This document shows positions 13,902 to 26,213 of a stretch of DNA of 64,000 nucleotides, piece by piece. The notes under the pieces were generated by a model. The model was not told the DNA's origin and did not search any database. It saw only the letters and a list, made by a program, of their open reading frames with translations. The translations under genes were made by a program, and so were the position numbers. Within the stretch, counting starts at the first letter, position 1, and every line of letters begins with the position of its first letter. This stretch comes from Eunapius fragilis (lineage: Eukaryota; Porifera; Demospongiae; Spongillida; Spongillidae): contig OY811978.1 in the NCBI GenBank assembly GCA_963681505.1, positions 4,742,291 to 4,806,290 of the forward strand. Reading direction: 5' to 3'.

Positions 13902-16368
13902 TCATTTCTGCCTTGCAGTTCCATATGCAGCATTGCTCTCTAGCTCAATTGTACTAGTTTTATTCTGATTAATGCCCACCACCTCATATGTGGCATCAGT
14001 AGGGATGGATGGAGGAGTTTCAGTAGTCATAGAGGATACTCTTGGGATGTAGCAAACACATATTATGATGGAGGCCACCAAAGCCCCCAGAGAAGAGGAG
14101 ATGAGAAATGTGACTACAAATGTTACCCCAACAGCAGTAGGGGTGCCAATGGAAGGTAAAACTGAAAAAAAAAACCTGTTATTAATAATGCACAGGTAAG
14201 CATTCTACTAATGACTAACTGAACTTGTATGTTATATCAATGGATGCATGCTGAATGTGCATGTGTTTTGAGAATGTGTGCGTTTACCAACATGATACTC
14301 CATTAACAAGGCATGCCCCCTACTCACCCCACCACCTCACTATGATCATACCCTCCCTCCCCCCACCAACTCATTATACAAGTAAATTAAAAAATAAAAC
14401 AACCTTCTCTATGAGAAAGTTGGTGGGATATAGGATTTGAAGGTAATGGTGGTGTAAAAAGCAAGGAAACAAGGGTCTGTAATAGTATGTCATAGTCCTA
14501 TATTTAGATTGTGGGATATAGGATTTATATGTCTGTGTAAAAATTTTCCAAGAGCACATCCTCCTTTCATTTAGAATGAAAAAGCATGCTGATGGAACAC
14601 ATTTGTATAGATTTACCTTCAACAGTCACCTCTGTGCCTCTGGTAGACGAGATGTTGTACACACTTGAGTTAGGAGGAGCTGTTGGATCAGTACTGCAGC
14701 ACACTAAGCAGTAGAGAGACTGGTTGTCCCGAAATGAGCATTGAATGGATGCATTGGAAACACCATAGTTCACCACTGTGATGTTGTTGATGACTACAAA
14801 AATAATTTATTGGAACATCCAGTATTTTAGTTTCATATTATCAAACTTATGTTAGCGTAATAGTATTTCTGTCAGGTATGTAAATATCATGAATGCGAGG
14901 GGCAATAAAAGCTTCTGAATCCCCCACCCCTGCCATATATGAGAACGTTACATAAATTACTTTTGGATTTTCACTATCATGAGAAAATACCCTTCTCTAA
15001 AATTAGCCATGAAGATTAATTATGCAAATTAGTCACACAGCGGACTAACTATTAATACAAATTTGTCACATAGCTAACTAACCATTAATAGTTGAATTAT
15101 TTGCAGGACCCACAACTCCATCTCCATTTATGGAAGCAACAAAGATGACATTGGTGGCAAAGGTAGGGATTTCTAGGACATAGAGACATGTTGAAGTGGT
15201 ACAGTTAGTGGTGCCTTCACCAACAGAGGTACCATCACCAACAACCCTCACTGTGTACATGGTCACACTGCCTCCCTGTAGGTGTCCAAAGGTTCATCAC
15301 TGGGTCATGGGACATATTACTGCCTACCACAGGTGTCCACATGATGTACAGAAGGGGGAGGGTCTTGGTACTATATAGAATAAACATAGCAATGATACTG
15401 TTATGGTTTGGAGGCTGTGCCACTGTGAATGGAATGAATGGTTTGGTGGAGGTAAAGATTGGAGCACACATTTTGACATGCACACACTGCCAATAATTTT
15501 AAAAGTATGAAAAAAAAGCTTGCATATTAAAAGTTTGTTTGCATATAAATCAATCTGAAAATTGTTTCCTGTTTGATTTATAAATTATTAAGTATAATCA
15601 CTATAGTATGTAAACCTGTCCATTTGGTCGTTGATGTCACATTGCTAGTCCCAGCACAGTTGATGGCCACCACTGATACAGTGTAGAGTGTGTCACTGAT
15701 CAGTCCAGTGAAGGTGTGGGTGTGCAGTGATGATCCATTATCAGGTATCACCACAGGACTACTGCTGTCATTGATACTGACATTGTAGCTGGTAGGAACA
15801 CCACCAGTAGTGGGAGGGGTCCAGGTCACTGTTAGCTGGTTTACAGATGTACTGCTTACTCTCATGTTCCCAACAGGACCAGGAGATACTGGGAGAGGGA
15901 GGTGGGGATTCATGGATGTTGGAGCGTTCATAATTATTACACCGACAGATGCATAACATTGAACAACTAACTCACCTGCCATCTTCACAATCACAGTATC
16001 ATTTCCCACAACAGCTCCAGTAACACCATCGAAACACCTAACTGTGGTCCCATCTAGAATATGAACAGCAGGAATAGTGAGGACAGATGTGTAGCAATAT
16101 CCATCAGTGGAGACATTTGTTGTCACAGCAGAGAGATTGCCACATGATCCACTAGCATTTGGGTTAATTACTCCATCTGACTTCTGGTAGAGTGCTAGTC
16201 TATTAGCTACTTGGCTTCCAGTGGAGGGACAGTTAAAGGCTGATCCTCTCCACACTGTGGTCACACCAGCAAAGCTTGAGCAAAGAACACAGGAGTATGT
16301 AATGTTGCTGCCAGGACATGAGTAGGTACCCTTAGGTGGGTAACTGAGGGTGAACTGTTGGCATGTAC
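13902..16368 (-). CDS. Receptor copy 2: Ig-FN3-FN3-Cys module-TM cell-surface receptor, in frame throughout
   Basis: Probable type I membrane receptor. Exons: 15976-16368 (Ig-like; PPKGTYSCPGSN, STDGYCYTSVLTIPAV), 15616-15888 (FN3-1; PGPVGNMRVSS, TVTWTPPTTGGVPTSYNV), 15328-15422 and 15083-15275 (FN3-2, split by a 52-nt intron; YTVRVVGDGTSVGEG), 14617-14793 (third module; SLYCLVCCSTDPTAPP), 13902-14161 (one hydrophobic helix of about 25 residues, then a tail with TYEVVGINQ and ELESNAAYG, stop TGA). All six exons join in phase (1-1, 1-1, 1-0, 0-1, 1-1, 1-stop) with GT-AG borders, 464 codons including the stop. A 5' exon with the signal peptide must exist but was not recognised. The third module is the 177-nt short form. 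The tail tyrosines suggest signalling or endocytosis, which is inference. This is the only copy without a frame break, so the best candidate for a working gene. Confidence 0.78.
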
Positions 16369-17380
16369 CTGAAATAAATGAAATAAAATGCAAACATTAT
16401 GGGAGGGTGAAATGCACAGCACATAGTCATAGTAGATATTGATACATTGTGAAATGCAGCTAGCTCATTCAGGTCAATGGCTAATGTATATCTGCAAATA
16501 GAGAACCACAAAAGGGGGACAGCAACATTTTAAATAGACTGCCTTCATACAAATATTGACTTAGCAAGGTCTCCATGCTTGCTGATATAAAAAGCTCTCT
16601 CCAATGATATAATGTTTATGCATGTGTGCATTTGCAGAATACATACAAAGAAGTTTGATTGATTTGGAGGTCTAAAAGGGGCTCAAACCAATACATGCAT
16701 GATAGAACGTTCTGCAGTGACTTTGCTGTCATGAAGAATGGAATTGCATCCAACCTCCTTGCCAAAATAGAGCAGGTAGATTCAACTGACCACAATTATA
16801 GCATTGATCTTGCATCATTAGTGTCAGTGTTGTTTGATAAACTATTTCATATTGTGAGATTATATATACTTTAATGCTTTCCCTGGGATGTGCTCCATGA
16901 ACTGAGTATGTAGTCAGGTTGGCCGGATATCTGGTAGCTGAAAAGCACCCAGATTCACTTTCATTGTTTTGCCCTCTCAAGGGCAGGCAGCAGCCTCAGC
17001 TGGGCAATTGCTACATAGCCAGCAGGTACCAGTGATAAGTACTGGCCACCATTGTGCTCCAAGCAATTACTCAGACAATGGTTAGGCGGCTTTTGGAGTA
17101 GAAACCCAAAGGGTGCCCCCCTGCCCGTAGAAGTTCATGACATGTGTGTACACATACAGTGAAATGCAAGTACAAATATATGTGCATACAGATGGGGGAG
17201 GTGGGTCGGATGACTTCTAACTTCAGTGGGTGATGACTGAGTGAGTTGCCCTACTTTAGTCTTCCTTTTATATATGTATGGTGCCTGGACCAGATCGCTC
17301 AACCAGTTGATAGGTTATTGTTGTTTGTGGTCAGAGTAGTAAGGCTAACCGCATTGATGCTTGTCCAAGGCCTGAGTAGC
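16369..17380. other. 5' flank of receptor copy 2
   Basis: Homologous to 40843-41730, 43290-44340 and 50081-51080. The missing signal-peptide exon of copy 2 should be here or further right; none was recognised. Confidence 0.65.
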
Positions 17381-17548
17381 GGAGGTCTCAAGTAAAGGAG
17401 GCCTGAGTAGAGGAGGCCTGAGTTAAGGAGGTCTCAGTAGAGGAGGCCTGAGTAGAGGAGGCCTGAGTAGAGGAGGCATGAGTAGAGGAGGCATGAGTTG
17501 AGGAGGCCTGAGTAGCGGAGGAGGCCTGAGTAGAGGAGGACGTAGATG
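17381..17548. repeat. 15-bp minisatellite, short array
   Basis: About eleven units of gtagaggaggcctga and variants. The homologous position in the sister duplicate holds the 2.7-kb array 51181-53872. Confidence 0.92.
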
Positions 17549-19946
17549 AGGCTTTGGACTTAGCCACCAACTCTCACAACAGAGCATACTTATTCTCACT
17601 GTGTTCCTCTGCTCCTCAGGTTCAGGCTCCTACAGTCCTGGACCCGTATGGCCATGATGTTCATACCTATAAGAATAGCTAGGTCAACCAGCACAGCCCG
17701 GCACTAGAGTCATCAGTTTAGAGTCATGCTGCAGTGCATGGAAAATGCCAAACTAAATTTTGTTGTAGTCTGGGACACCATACATAGTGCACGCACTGTG
17801 AATTTCGATGAGCATGCAATATACCATTTGCAATTGAAGCCTGTGGATGTTGACAATTAGGTTGTAGTTATGTGTCCACAATCCAATACCTGGAATTTGA
17901 CGGGTATTCCACTTAAAAATCATAGTTTGAATTCACACTGCTGACTGGAATAAGAATGTCTGCCAGAATATTTGGCATACAAATGATAACTCGAAACTGA
18001 AGGTAGTTAGGTGTTCAGCAAGTTTTGCTGATCTTTTGGCTAAAAAATCACACTCCTATATGTCAGCATACTTGACATATGAAAAATAATTTCAAACTCT
18101 CTAATTTTTTATTACATAATATGTCTTCATTTAGAGCAATGGTGACAATACATGCATGCTGGAGTGGCGCACTTGAGTAAATGCCTGATTATTCTAGTAC
18201 TCAAGTGGGTGTGATGAAACCCTTGAAATAGAATCAGTTCATCCTTTCTGAATGCACGCAACTAGTGAAGTGCTGTAAAAGATTTCATTAAGCTTTTTAT
18301 AACTGAAGAATGCTGATAAATTATCTTACATGTGTTTGTGGCATTTTATCTTATTGTCTGCATTGCACTCCCGGCCAACTGTGCGTACAAGTTAAATACA
18401 CTTGATAGAAGAATGCTAGGTTGGTCATGTAAATTGGGGACTTGCATCATCAACTATTGTACATCATGTTTTTTATTTCACGAGTATAATTATGAACAGG
18501 CCTAACTGCGATATGCGATTATCGCGATATTCTTTATTGCGATACAATCGTGCATGGGATGGATAGATGGAAGAATGTACGGGGATAGACGGAAATATAC
18601 GACAAGTAACTCTACTGTTAGACCATACATGCTGCCGTATACTATATATACCTCCTCCCATCGAATAAAAATGGCTCGTATTTAAATGTGTAATTGCAAC
18701 GCTCTTTTCTTCGTAAGAGTTAGTTCTTTTGATGCGGGCTTGTATACAGGTATAGCGGCAAAATTACAACACGAACCCCACTTTGCATTATGCCACTGAA
18801 AAATTCATTTACCCAGCCATTCTGGTAAGTGGCTCCATCATTTCTTTTCTGGTTATATAACTCATGCCGTGTGGGAAACCCTTCTGAAGGTGCAGTCGAG
18901 GGATGGAAACATAAGGGAGATAGAATTCACCACTCATTACGATATCCCCCTGATGTCGATAGGAGGGTTTATGCATTTTCTTTTGTCGCCGCCACAACAA
19001 CGCAACCTCAATCATGAAATTGTGTGATCAGTTTATGAAAGAAATAATTACTCGATGAATACAGTTAAAAATACCGCACTACTATATCGCGATGTTTTAC
19101 TCATATCGCGATGTATCGTGATATAGATGATATCGGCAACAGACCATATCGCGGCAGCACTGCTTATGAATATAAGACCGTCCTTCGCGACTGGTATTAA
19201 AGGATCGCAACGTAACATCGAAAATGTATTCTATCCCTTTTGGTTCACTTCGTAGGCTTCCAACCCATCTGTAAGTGCTATGTCTTGACTTGCGTATGTC
19301 AATATCATTTGGGTACAAAAATAAACGTCTATAGCAAAACACGACCAAGTAAAAAAAAAAAAAGAAAACAATACGACTATTTACCAGCGTCGTAGTCCAA
19401 ACTTGATAGACATTTAGATAATAGAGTAGTCACCACTGTACAAAATAGCATAACTATACGTACTTACCACCGTTCATTTTGCGAAGGTGAAATAGAAGAA
19501 TAACTAAAATTATGTTCCGCATTATTTCACTTGTGTCGCTTGTCCGACGGGTCAAATCGATTGGATCATGCAAGTTCCGATGACCAGGGCGTGGTTAAAT
19601 ACGCTGTTTCTCCCGATATGCTAACTGATTTTTTTTGTGAAAAACATACACCTCTTTTAAAACTCAATGCAATATATTACTAATTAATGGAACAGTTCTG
19701 TTTTAAATTATTTTTCTACACATTCACTTTATTCCGAAAAGGAGCTCGATTATTTAGAACACATTGCTGCAAAACAATTGTTTTAAAATGTTTTCAGATC
19801 GGTAACAAATACTTGTGCATGGGTACGTCGAGATGAGCCATCATGGTATTTAATAATGTAGTCCCTGATAAAATACTTAACAGAACATGCATGATGTTAC
19901 TGGAAGTGGTCTTAGAATATCCATACCCTATATACCATTTGGCACA
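17549..19946. other. Duplicated spacer
   Basis: 17549-18060 matches 53873-54410 and 19080-19940 matches 55380-56205. 18060-18480 has no partner. 18500-18545 and 19085-19155 are rich in tatcgcgata-type self-complementary words. No gene seen. Confidence 0.6.
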
Positions 19947-20117
19947 GCAATATAGCCGGATTTACCACCGTTCAGTTGGTTTTACCGGTGTCAGAGGCAT
20001 AAATGACTCCCAGGCATAAATGACTCCCCCGGTCATTTACGCCTAAGGTGTAAATGACTCCTCCTAGGCATATATGACTCCCCACGTGAATTCCATAAGC
20101 CACGTGCAGTTGCTGAA

Positions 20118-20551
20118 GTGAGAAAGTTCGCTCGCATGGGCAAGGACGAATTCAGTGTTGTCGAGAATTACCTGCGTAGGAATCAATATCCTGAGGGAAT
20201 TTCGAAGGAAGATAAGACCAATCTAAGACGCAAATGCAAAAAATTCAAGTTCGACTGTGGAGTGCTCTATTTCAAAAGAGTAAAGAAAGGCGAAGGTGAT
20301 GGGGAAGGTGATGGCGAAGGTGATGGGAGGTGATGGGGAAGTTGATGGGGAAGGTGATGGGGAAGGTGATGGGGAGGTGATGGGAAGGTGATGGGAAGGT
20401 GATGGGGATGGATATGGGGAAGGTGATGGGGAGGTGATGGGGAGGTGATGGGAAGGTGATGGGGAAGGTGATGGGGAAGGGAGGAAGATTTGTGTTAGAA
20501 CTGAAGGCGAAAAAAGACGCAGTCTCTTGTCATGCCATGCTGGGATTGAAG
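20118..20551 (+). pseudogene. Integrase-like N-terminal exon disrupted by a GGTGAT minisatellite
   Basis: Plus strand. The segment with VENYLRRNQYPEGISKEDK and FDCGVLYFKRVKK matches the leading segment of KRBA2/Ty3-type integrase-derived proteins. It runs into a glycine/acidic tandem repeat (20297-20490) whose unit lengths are not all multiples of 3, which closes the frame at 20333. Beyond the repeat the family pattern resumes (KICVRTEGEKRR, LLSCHAG) and ends at a GT donor at 20552. The whole exon sits inside the insertion 19947-21016. Fragment, not a working gene. Confidence 0.5.
20297..20490. repeat. GGTGATGGGGAA minisatellite
   Basis: About sixteen units of 9-12 bp on the plus strand, inside the integrase-like exon. 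Confidence 0.93.
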
Positions 20552-21022
20552 GTAAAACTGAACGTATATATTATTCAGCCGGTACGATAATTTTAAAAAG
20601 TGTTCCTGCATCATGGTTGCGCATGAATTGTCGATCTGTATAAGTAGCAAGCAGACTGTGATGTTATTTGTCTTTGTCAGTGTTAGCTCCACCTTCAAAC
20701 TTCCCAAGGCAGGAGTCAATTTTGACTAGGCAGATAACAGGGGAATCATATACATGCATGTACATGTACGCCTGGCAAGATCGACGGGGAGTTAATTATG
20801 CCTAAGGCTGTAATAACTCCCGGGAGTCACTTTTATCAGGGGGGAGTCACATATGCCTAGGCGTGAATGACTGGGGAGTCATGCATGTATATGCCTAGGC
20901 GTAAATGACTGGGGGAGTCAAATACGCCTAGGCATATATGACCGGGAGTCATATATGCCTAGGCGCGAATGACTGGGGAGTCAATATTTAGGGGAGTCAT
21001 TGGCGACTATGACACCGGCACA

Positions 21023-21851
21023 GGTGATATAACATTTAGTATTAAAGGTAGAGTTCGCAACTTCACAGCGCAAGTTACTAATATTCGAAATGTAAAGACC
21101 GCAAAGGAAAGGTTCCGATCCATTCTGCATTTTTGTATATCAGTGCTTTGGTTGAACTTATGCACAAACAATCCGGCATCGAATCTATTAATAGGATGTA
21201 AAAGGCCATTTACAGGCATATGACAAAATAGCACACATGCGGGCGATCAGCAGTAGCATAGGGAAGGGGGGCAGGGGACATTTTTGCAGAAGTCAGAATT
21301 TTCACATCAGATGGGATTTCGCTTGAATGGTGCTACATCATAGGTGGTGGGAGGGGCCTAAATAGGGCCTATTTCTACAAATTCTTCCCAAAACATGCAT
21401 AATAAGAGATTATTGCCCTGAAACAAGCCTCAGAACAAGTATTGAAAGCAATGGCAGATGTTTTACATCCAGCCCCTTTCCTAACTGCATGGCAATAGAA
21501 AAGAGAATATGTCCCTCATGATAAAACGATGGAATATAATTTTGTGGTACCACAAACATTGACAGCAGTTCTGTCTAAACATCACTTCCAGCAGATAAGG
21601 CACATGCACACATTTATGGAATGGCAATACGTAGTACAATTTATGGAAAGGAGGTACCAGCTAAAAGCAACAGGTCAATTAGGAAAATTAATGTTAATGA
21701 ATGTCATCTGTAACAGTAGCGCATTGTGATTACAGCCAACCTTATGATCAAACTGAGTGCGTCTCCAGGATAATGACAACACCGACTACCATTTTCATTT
21801 GGAGCTAGCTATAATACAACAAGAATAAATAACCTGCACCATACAGTTTAG
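21023..21851. other. Duplicated spacer
   Basis: Matches 56206-57035. Short open frames on both strands are shared only through the duplication. No gene recognised. Confidence 0.6.
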
Positions 21852-22196
21852 ACTAACCTTCAGTACCTATGTACTATACAGCTTACATGACTAACCTCCA
21901 GTACCTATGTACCATACAGCTTATATGACTAACCTCCAGTACCTATGTACCATACAGCTTACATGACTAACCTCCAGTACCTATGTACCATACAGCTTAC
22001 ATGACTAACCTCCAGTACCTATGTACCATACAACTTACATGACTAACATCCGGTACCTATGTACTATACAGCTTACATGACTAACCTCCAGTACCTATGC
22101 ACCATACAGCTTACATGACTAACCTCCAGTACCTATGTACCATACAGCTTACATGACTAACCTCCAGTACAAATGTACCATACAACATACATGACT
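21852..22196. repeat. 38-bp minisatellite, about nine units
   Basis: Same unit as 8956-9310, with more diverged units at both edges. Confidence 0.92.
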
Positions 22197-22435
22197 AATC
22201 CATCTCTTATAGAATAGCACAGCAGCAGTGTGGATAAGAATTTCTATGTGGGAGTTTAGTTTAACCACACTGGATATAATTGAGTACATAATACACCCTT
22301 GAGCATGTAAGCTCTTCTCTTTTGGGAAGTGTTCAAGTTGGATGTGTGTATGTCAACTCTAGCAATATTAATATGAGCACATTATAGGTTAAACGCTTTA
22401 AATTTGCCCCCCCTCCCTCAGTTGTCTACACCCTG

Positions 22436-22738
22436 ATGAGGTCAGGCTTTCAGCTTAAAGTAAGTTTGACATTGACAAGACATACTGGTACTAATAAGGC
22501 TGATATGAATGAACTTTATACAGGAAGTGAAACAAGGTATATGCTTGCTTATAGTTTACTGATCCTGAACCCTATATCCAGGTGTGCTCAAAGCATACTG
22601 AAATTGGCAGTATGTCACATGACAATTACTCTTACTGTTGGGAAGAAAGTAGCACAATCTATGTACAGAAACCATCATGACCCCACTGTACAACTACAGC
22701 AACCCCCTTACTTAGTGATGGATGCCCTGATCACCTAA
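22436..22738 (+). pseudogene. LINE-like reverse transcriptase relic (copy a)
   Basis: The open stretch includes LILNPISRCAQSILKLA and VAQSMYRNHHDP. The third copy (57498) keeps GMKQGICLL directly before it, resembling the GxxQGxxLSPLLF...LNPLS reverse-transcriptase motif of LINEs. No YxDD follows. The segment belongs to the duplicated block between the 38-bp and 22-bp repeats. Confidence 0.3.
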
Positions 22739-23844
22739 GACTTGGGACTGTTGGGTCTGATTAATGATAGCATATAGTCCATTTTATATTGATCATTTCC
22801 TGCAATGACCTGTACTCAGAGACATATAGCTCAGGTATTAATTGTCTCATTAACAAATTAACAATACAACAAGTACACTTGGAAACCATTGTATTGCTGT
22901 GAGTGGATGTTTAAAAGATAAACATCACTTCGATATGGAACTCGGTTATTAGGAACATGTACTGGCAATGCTTATTTTAAACAACTACGGAGGATTTTCA
23001 GGTCGGTATCAAATACGAGCGATAGGAGACATGCATCACGGAATTTAATACCGCAGAGTACCCATATAAACCCCGCCTCAGCCACCCAACGTGATGTACA
23101 GTTATACGGAACTCAGCTTTTATTGCTACCTAGCTAAAGGTTAAATACTTCATAATAAGGTTTTGGCCCTTGCTGTGATATGCTGCAGTTGTTAAATTTT
23201 GTACTGTGGAAACATTTCGAGGTTGGTTGGGGAGGCGTTCATGTGGTTTAGGTTAGTATTTCAGTTACGTATTCTACTCTAATAGGAGAAGGAAATACCA
23301 CGTGTGAAAAAGAAATCACCTCTATTCACTTGATAAAGTAGTCCCAGATAATCCAAATGTACTTATTAGAGCATTATGTTACTGGAAGTGGTCTTGGAAT
23401 CCATATCCAAATCCATCTGGCAACCCTACTAATGTCAGACACTGTAGCTGTAAGCTTGAAAGCTGACACAGTCAGCTGTCATGAGCACCCAAAGGTATAT
23501 ACAGTCAGTTACTTCTGGATGGTTTGGAATGATTAGATGCCTGCTGTGTACAGGGAGTATCAAAAAACTTTTGATTGTGTCTAATCCCAAATAACTAATG
23601 TTATATGTTACAGTACTGCTCTCAAGTCAGTTGTGGTTACATACTCAATCGCATCTTTCCATAAAAAGATTTCTTACTACCTTTGTGGATCAGATTTTCA
23701 TCCATATAATTAATGTGTAAGGAAGTTGAACATGGTGTCTACATCATTTGTTTATTCAACAAATGCATGGTGTTAAATTTTAAACTAGTAAAGGCTTATT
23801 CTGCTGAAGTGAACTGGCTATGATATTGACATTCTTATGCTTCC
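22739..23844. other. Duplicated spacer
   Basis: Matches 42250-43255 and 57840-58950. No gene recognised beyond the reverse-transcriptase-like relic preceding it. Confidence 0.6.
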
Positions 23845-23973
23845 CATTTGCACTGCTATAATGTGCCCATTGCACTGCTATAATGTGCCCATTGCACTGC
23901 TATAATGTGTCCATTGCACTGCTATAATGTGTCCATTGCACTGCTATAATGTGCCCATTGCAATGCTATAATG
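23845..23973. repeat. 22-bp satellite, about six units
   Basis: Same orientation as 11513-12833, directly 3' of receptor copy 3's downstream flank. Confidence 0.93.
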
Positions 23974-25025
23974 TTGCAGAGACGTATGGGTCTTGGGGTA
24001 CAGAGGCAAGACAAGCTTTGTCTCAATCAGGATCACGACCTGTTGTTTGTTCCAATGGTGAAGAATGACATATCTTGTGCAGCCTGTATGGTCGTCTAAG
24101 TTTGACTTTGGTCAGTGCCAACACCAGAACCATCCTTACAGCTCATCCAACCTAAGCCATGTTTTATAGTTATTAGTTGTGTTTTTATTTATCTAGTAAG
24201 TAATAATATATGTATGTGATTATTAGGTATTGGAGTTTCTCTGTGTTTTACTTATATTCTCATGTTGCTTACAAAACCTGTTTGTGACCTTTGACCTGTA
24301 ATGATATTCTGTTGTGGACAAATTGAGTAGTCTGAAGAGGAAGGACCAAAGTGGTGTGTTCAGTTGACACTTCTCCACATCCTGGAGGTGTGTATCTAAT
24401 CCTTCTCCCCAGCCAAGAAATATCTCTCTGCTGTTTTAGACAAACACATGTTGGCCATTCTATTTAATATTGCAGATGATTCAGTGCAGAGGGATATGGC
24501 ATTTTAATCTTAGAGAGACACATTACTTATCATGCTGCCTCAGAGCATGAACATTGTGTTTACAAAACGCATGCTTGTTTCATCAGTTTACGCAACAATC
24601 AATAAATGGGCAGTCAACACTACATTTTTGTTTCGGTGATAACATAAATGTTTGAAGCAAGTGCTGGCATTATTGCAGCCTCAGATATTTTAACAGAGAT
24701 AAGCTTTTGTATAAAGATACCAAAGTAAACCGGAGAACCTTATTTAGGTTATATTCCCTTTCTGTGGAGCAACGAATTACAGGAAAGCTGAAATAAACTC
24801 CTGAGAAGAGCTGAGGCTTCCCTCCCATGTTGATCATGCCTCTAAGGGACCATGATATTGTACCTGATCTCCAGGAGTGTTCTTAAAGAGTCAGTTACCA
24901 ATAGACAGCACATACCCAAACTAGATATGAAAATCACACTACATACTTGCAAGTTCAATTTCAAAGAATGCAATGTCACATAATTCTACTGTTAACTACA
25001 TATCTGTTCTCAATAATATAACAGG
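23974..25025. other. 3' flank of receptor copy 3
   Basis: Homologous to 12834-13901 and 59433-60479; no gene seen. Confidence 0.65.
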
Positions 25026-26213
25026 TCATTTCTGCCTTGCATTTCCATATGCAGCATTGCTCTCTAGCTCAATTGTACTAGTTTTATTCTGATTAATGCC
25101 CACCACCTCATATGTGGCATCAGTAGGGATGGAAGGAGGAGTTTCAGTAGTCATAGAGGATTATGATTAACTGATCATGTATGTTATATCAATGGATGCA
25201 TGCTGAATGTGCATGTGTTTTGAGAATGTGTGCATTTACCAACATGATACTCCGTTAACAAGGCATGCCCCCTACCCCACTCACCCCACCACCTCACCAC
25301 GATTATGCCCTCCCTCCCCCCACCAACTCATTATACAAGTAAATAATAAACCTGTAATAAATAAAACAACCTTCTCTATGAGAAAGTTGGTGGGATATAG
25401 GATTTGAAAGCAATGGTGGTGTGGAAACAAGGGTCTGTAATAGTAAGGGATAATGTCATAGTCCTATATTTAGCCTGTTTTTAGTATATGCTATGTTCGT
25501 GTGCTAAATATAGGACTATGACATTTTCCCATACTATTACAGACCCTCGGGGTGGGTGTACACATGAGGACATTAGGGGTGGGTGTATAGGTAGTGTAGA
25601 TCAGATAATGTATGGATGGGGCACAAATCTGTATAATGTGCATAGTGACGTGCTGCAGTCAGTTGTGCATAACAAATTTTAATCAGGTTGGTTGCTTGCA
25701 AGTACATGTATGTTTAGTTTACAGCCATACTAGAACATTTTTACTTCAATATATATGCCTGCGTAAAATTTTTCTAAGAGCACATACTCCTTTCATTTAG
25801 AATGAAAAAGCAATGCTTGTGGTAGATCTGATAAATTCTTCAGACATATCTGATGGAACACATTTGTATAGATTTACCTGCAGTGAAAAGTGAAGGCCAT
25901 GTGGTTGGAACAAGGGCTCTCATGGAAATGAGGAACATCTTCACATCTCCAATCACTGAGCCAACACAGCTAGAAGAGTTAGTGTTGGTAGCTGCTGCCT
26001 TGCAGTAGTAAGTCTGACCACTGGTGAGGCCATCAAGGTCAACAGTCACCTCTGTGCCTCTGGTAGAGGAGATGTTGTACACACTTGAGTTAGGAAGAGC
26101 TGTTGGATCAGTACTGCAGCACACTAAGCAGTAGAGAGACTGGTTGTCCCGAAATGAGCATTGAATGGATGCATTGAAAACACCATAGTTCACCACTGTG
26201 ATTTTGTTGATGA
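25026..26213 (-). pseudogene. Receptor copy 3, 3' half: third module plus truncated tail
   Basis: The third-module exon 25878-26213 is full length (336 nt, phase 1-1) and reads with SLYCLVCCSTDP and LDGLTSGQTYYCKAA. Its upstream exons are not here: the matching 5' half lies about 14 kb away at 40090-40842. The last exon keeps only the tail (25026 to about 25160, ending GNARQK and stop). The stretch that encodes the membrane helix in copies 2 and 6 has been deleted, and sequence from the next intron follows directly. With the helix gone, this cannot encode the family's usual membrane receptor even if it is spliced to the distant 5' half. Confidence 0.72.
25431..25546. repeat. Palindromic fold-back element in copy 3 intron
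   Basis: Arms of about 43 bp (gggtctgtaatagta ... catagtcctatatttag) pair with the right arm ending in agaccc. The homologue in copy 6 is 61073-61180. Copy 2 retains only the left-arm sequence near 14475-14515. Confidence 0.75.

Larger units (their letters stand above)
19947..21016. mobile_element. 1.07-kb insertion with inverted repeats and target duplication
   Basis: The sister duplicate at 56130-56260 runs uninterrupted through ggcaca (56200-56205). Here the same 6 bp appear twice, at 19941-19946 and 21017-21022, with 1070 bp between. Inside, ccggtgtcag with aatgactccc at about 19985 pairs with the reverse complement near 20995-21016. Many further copies of a gactcccc/aggcataaatg motif in both orientations flank the integrase-like exon (19990-20095 and 20780-21000). 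Confidence 0.65.
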
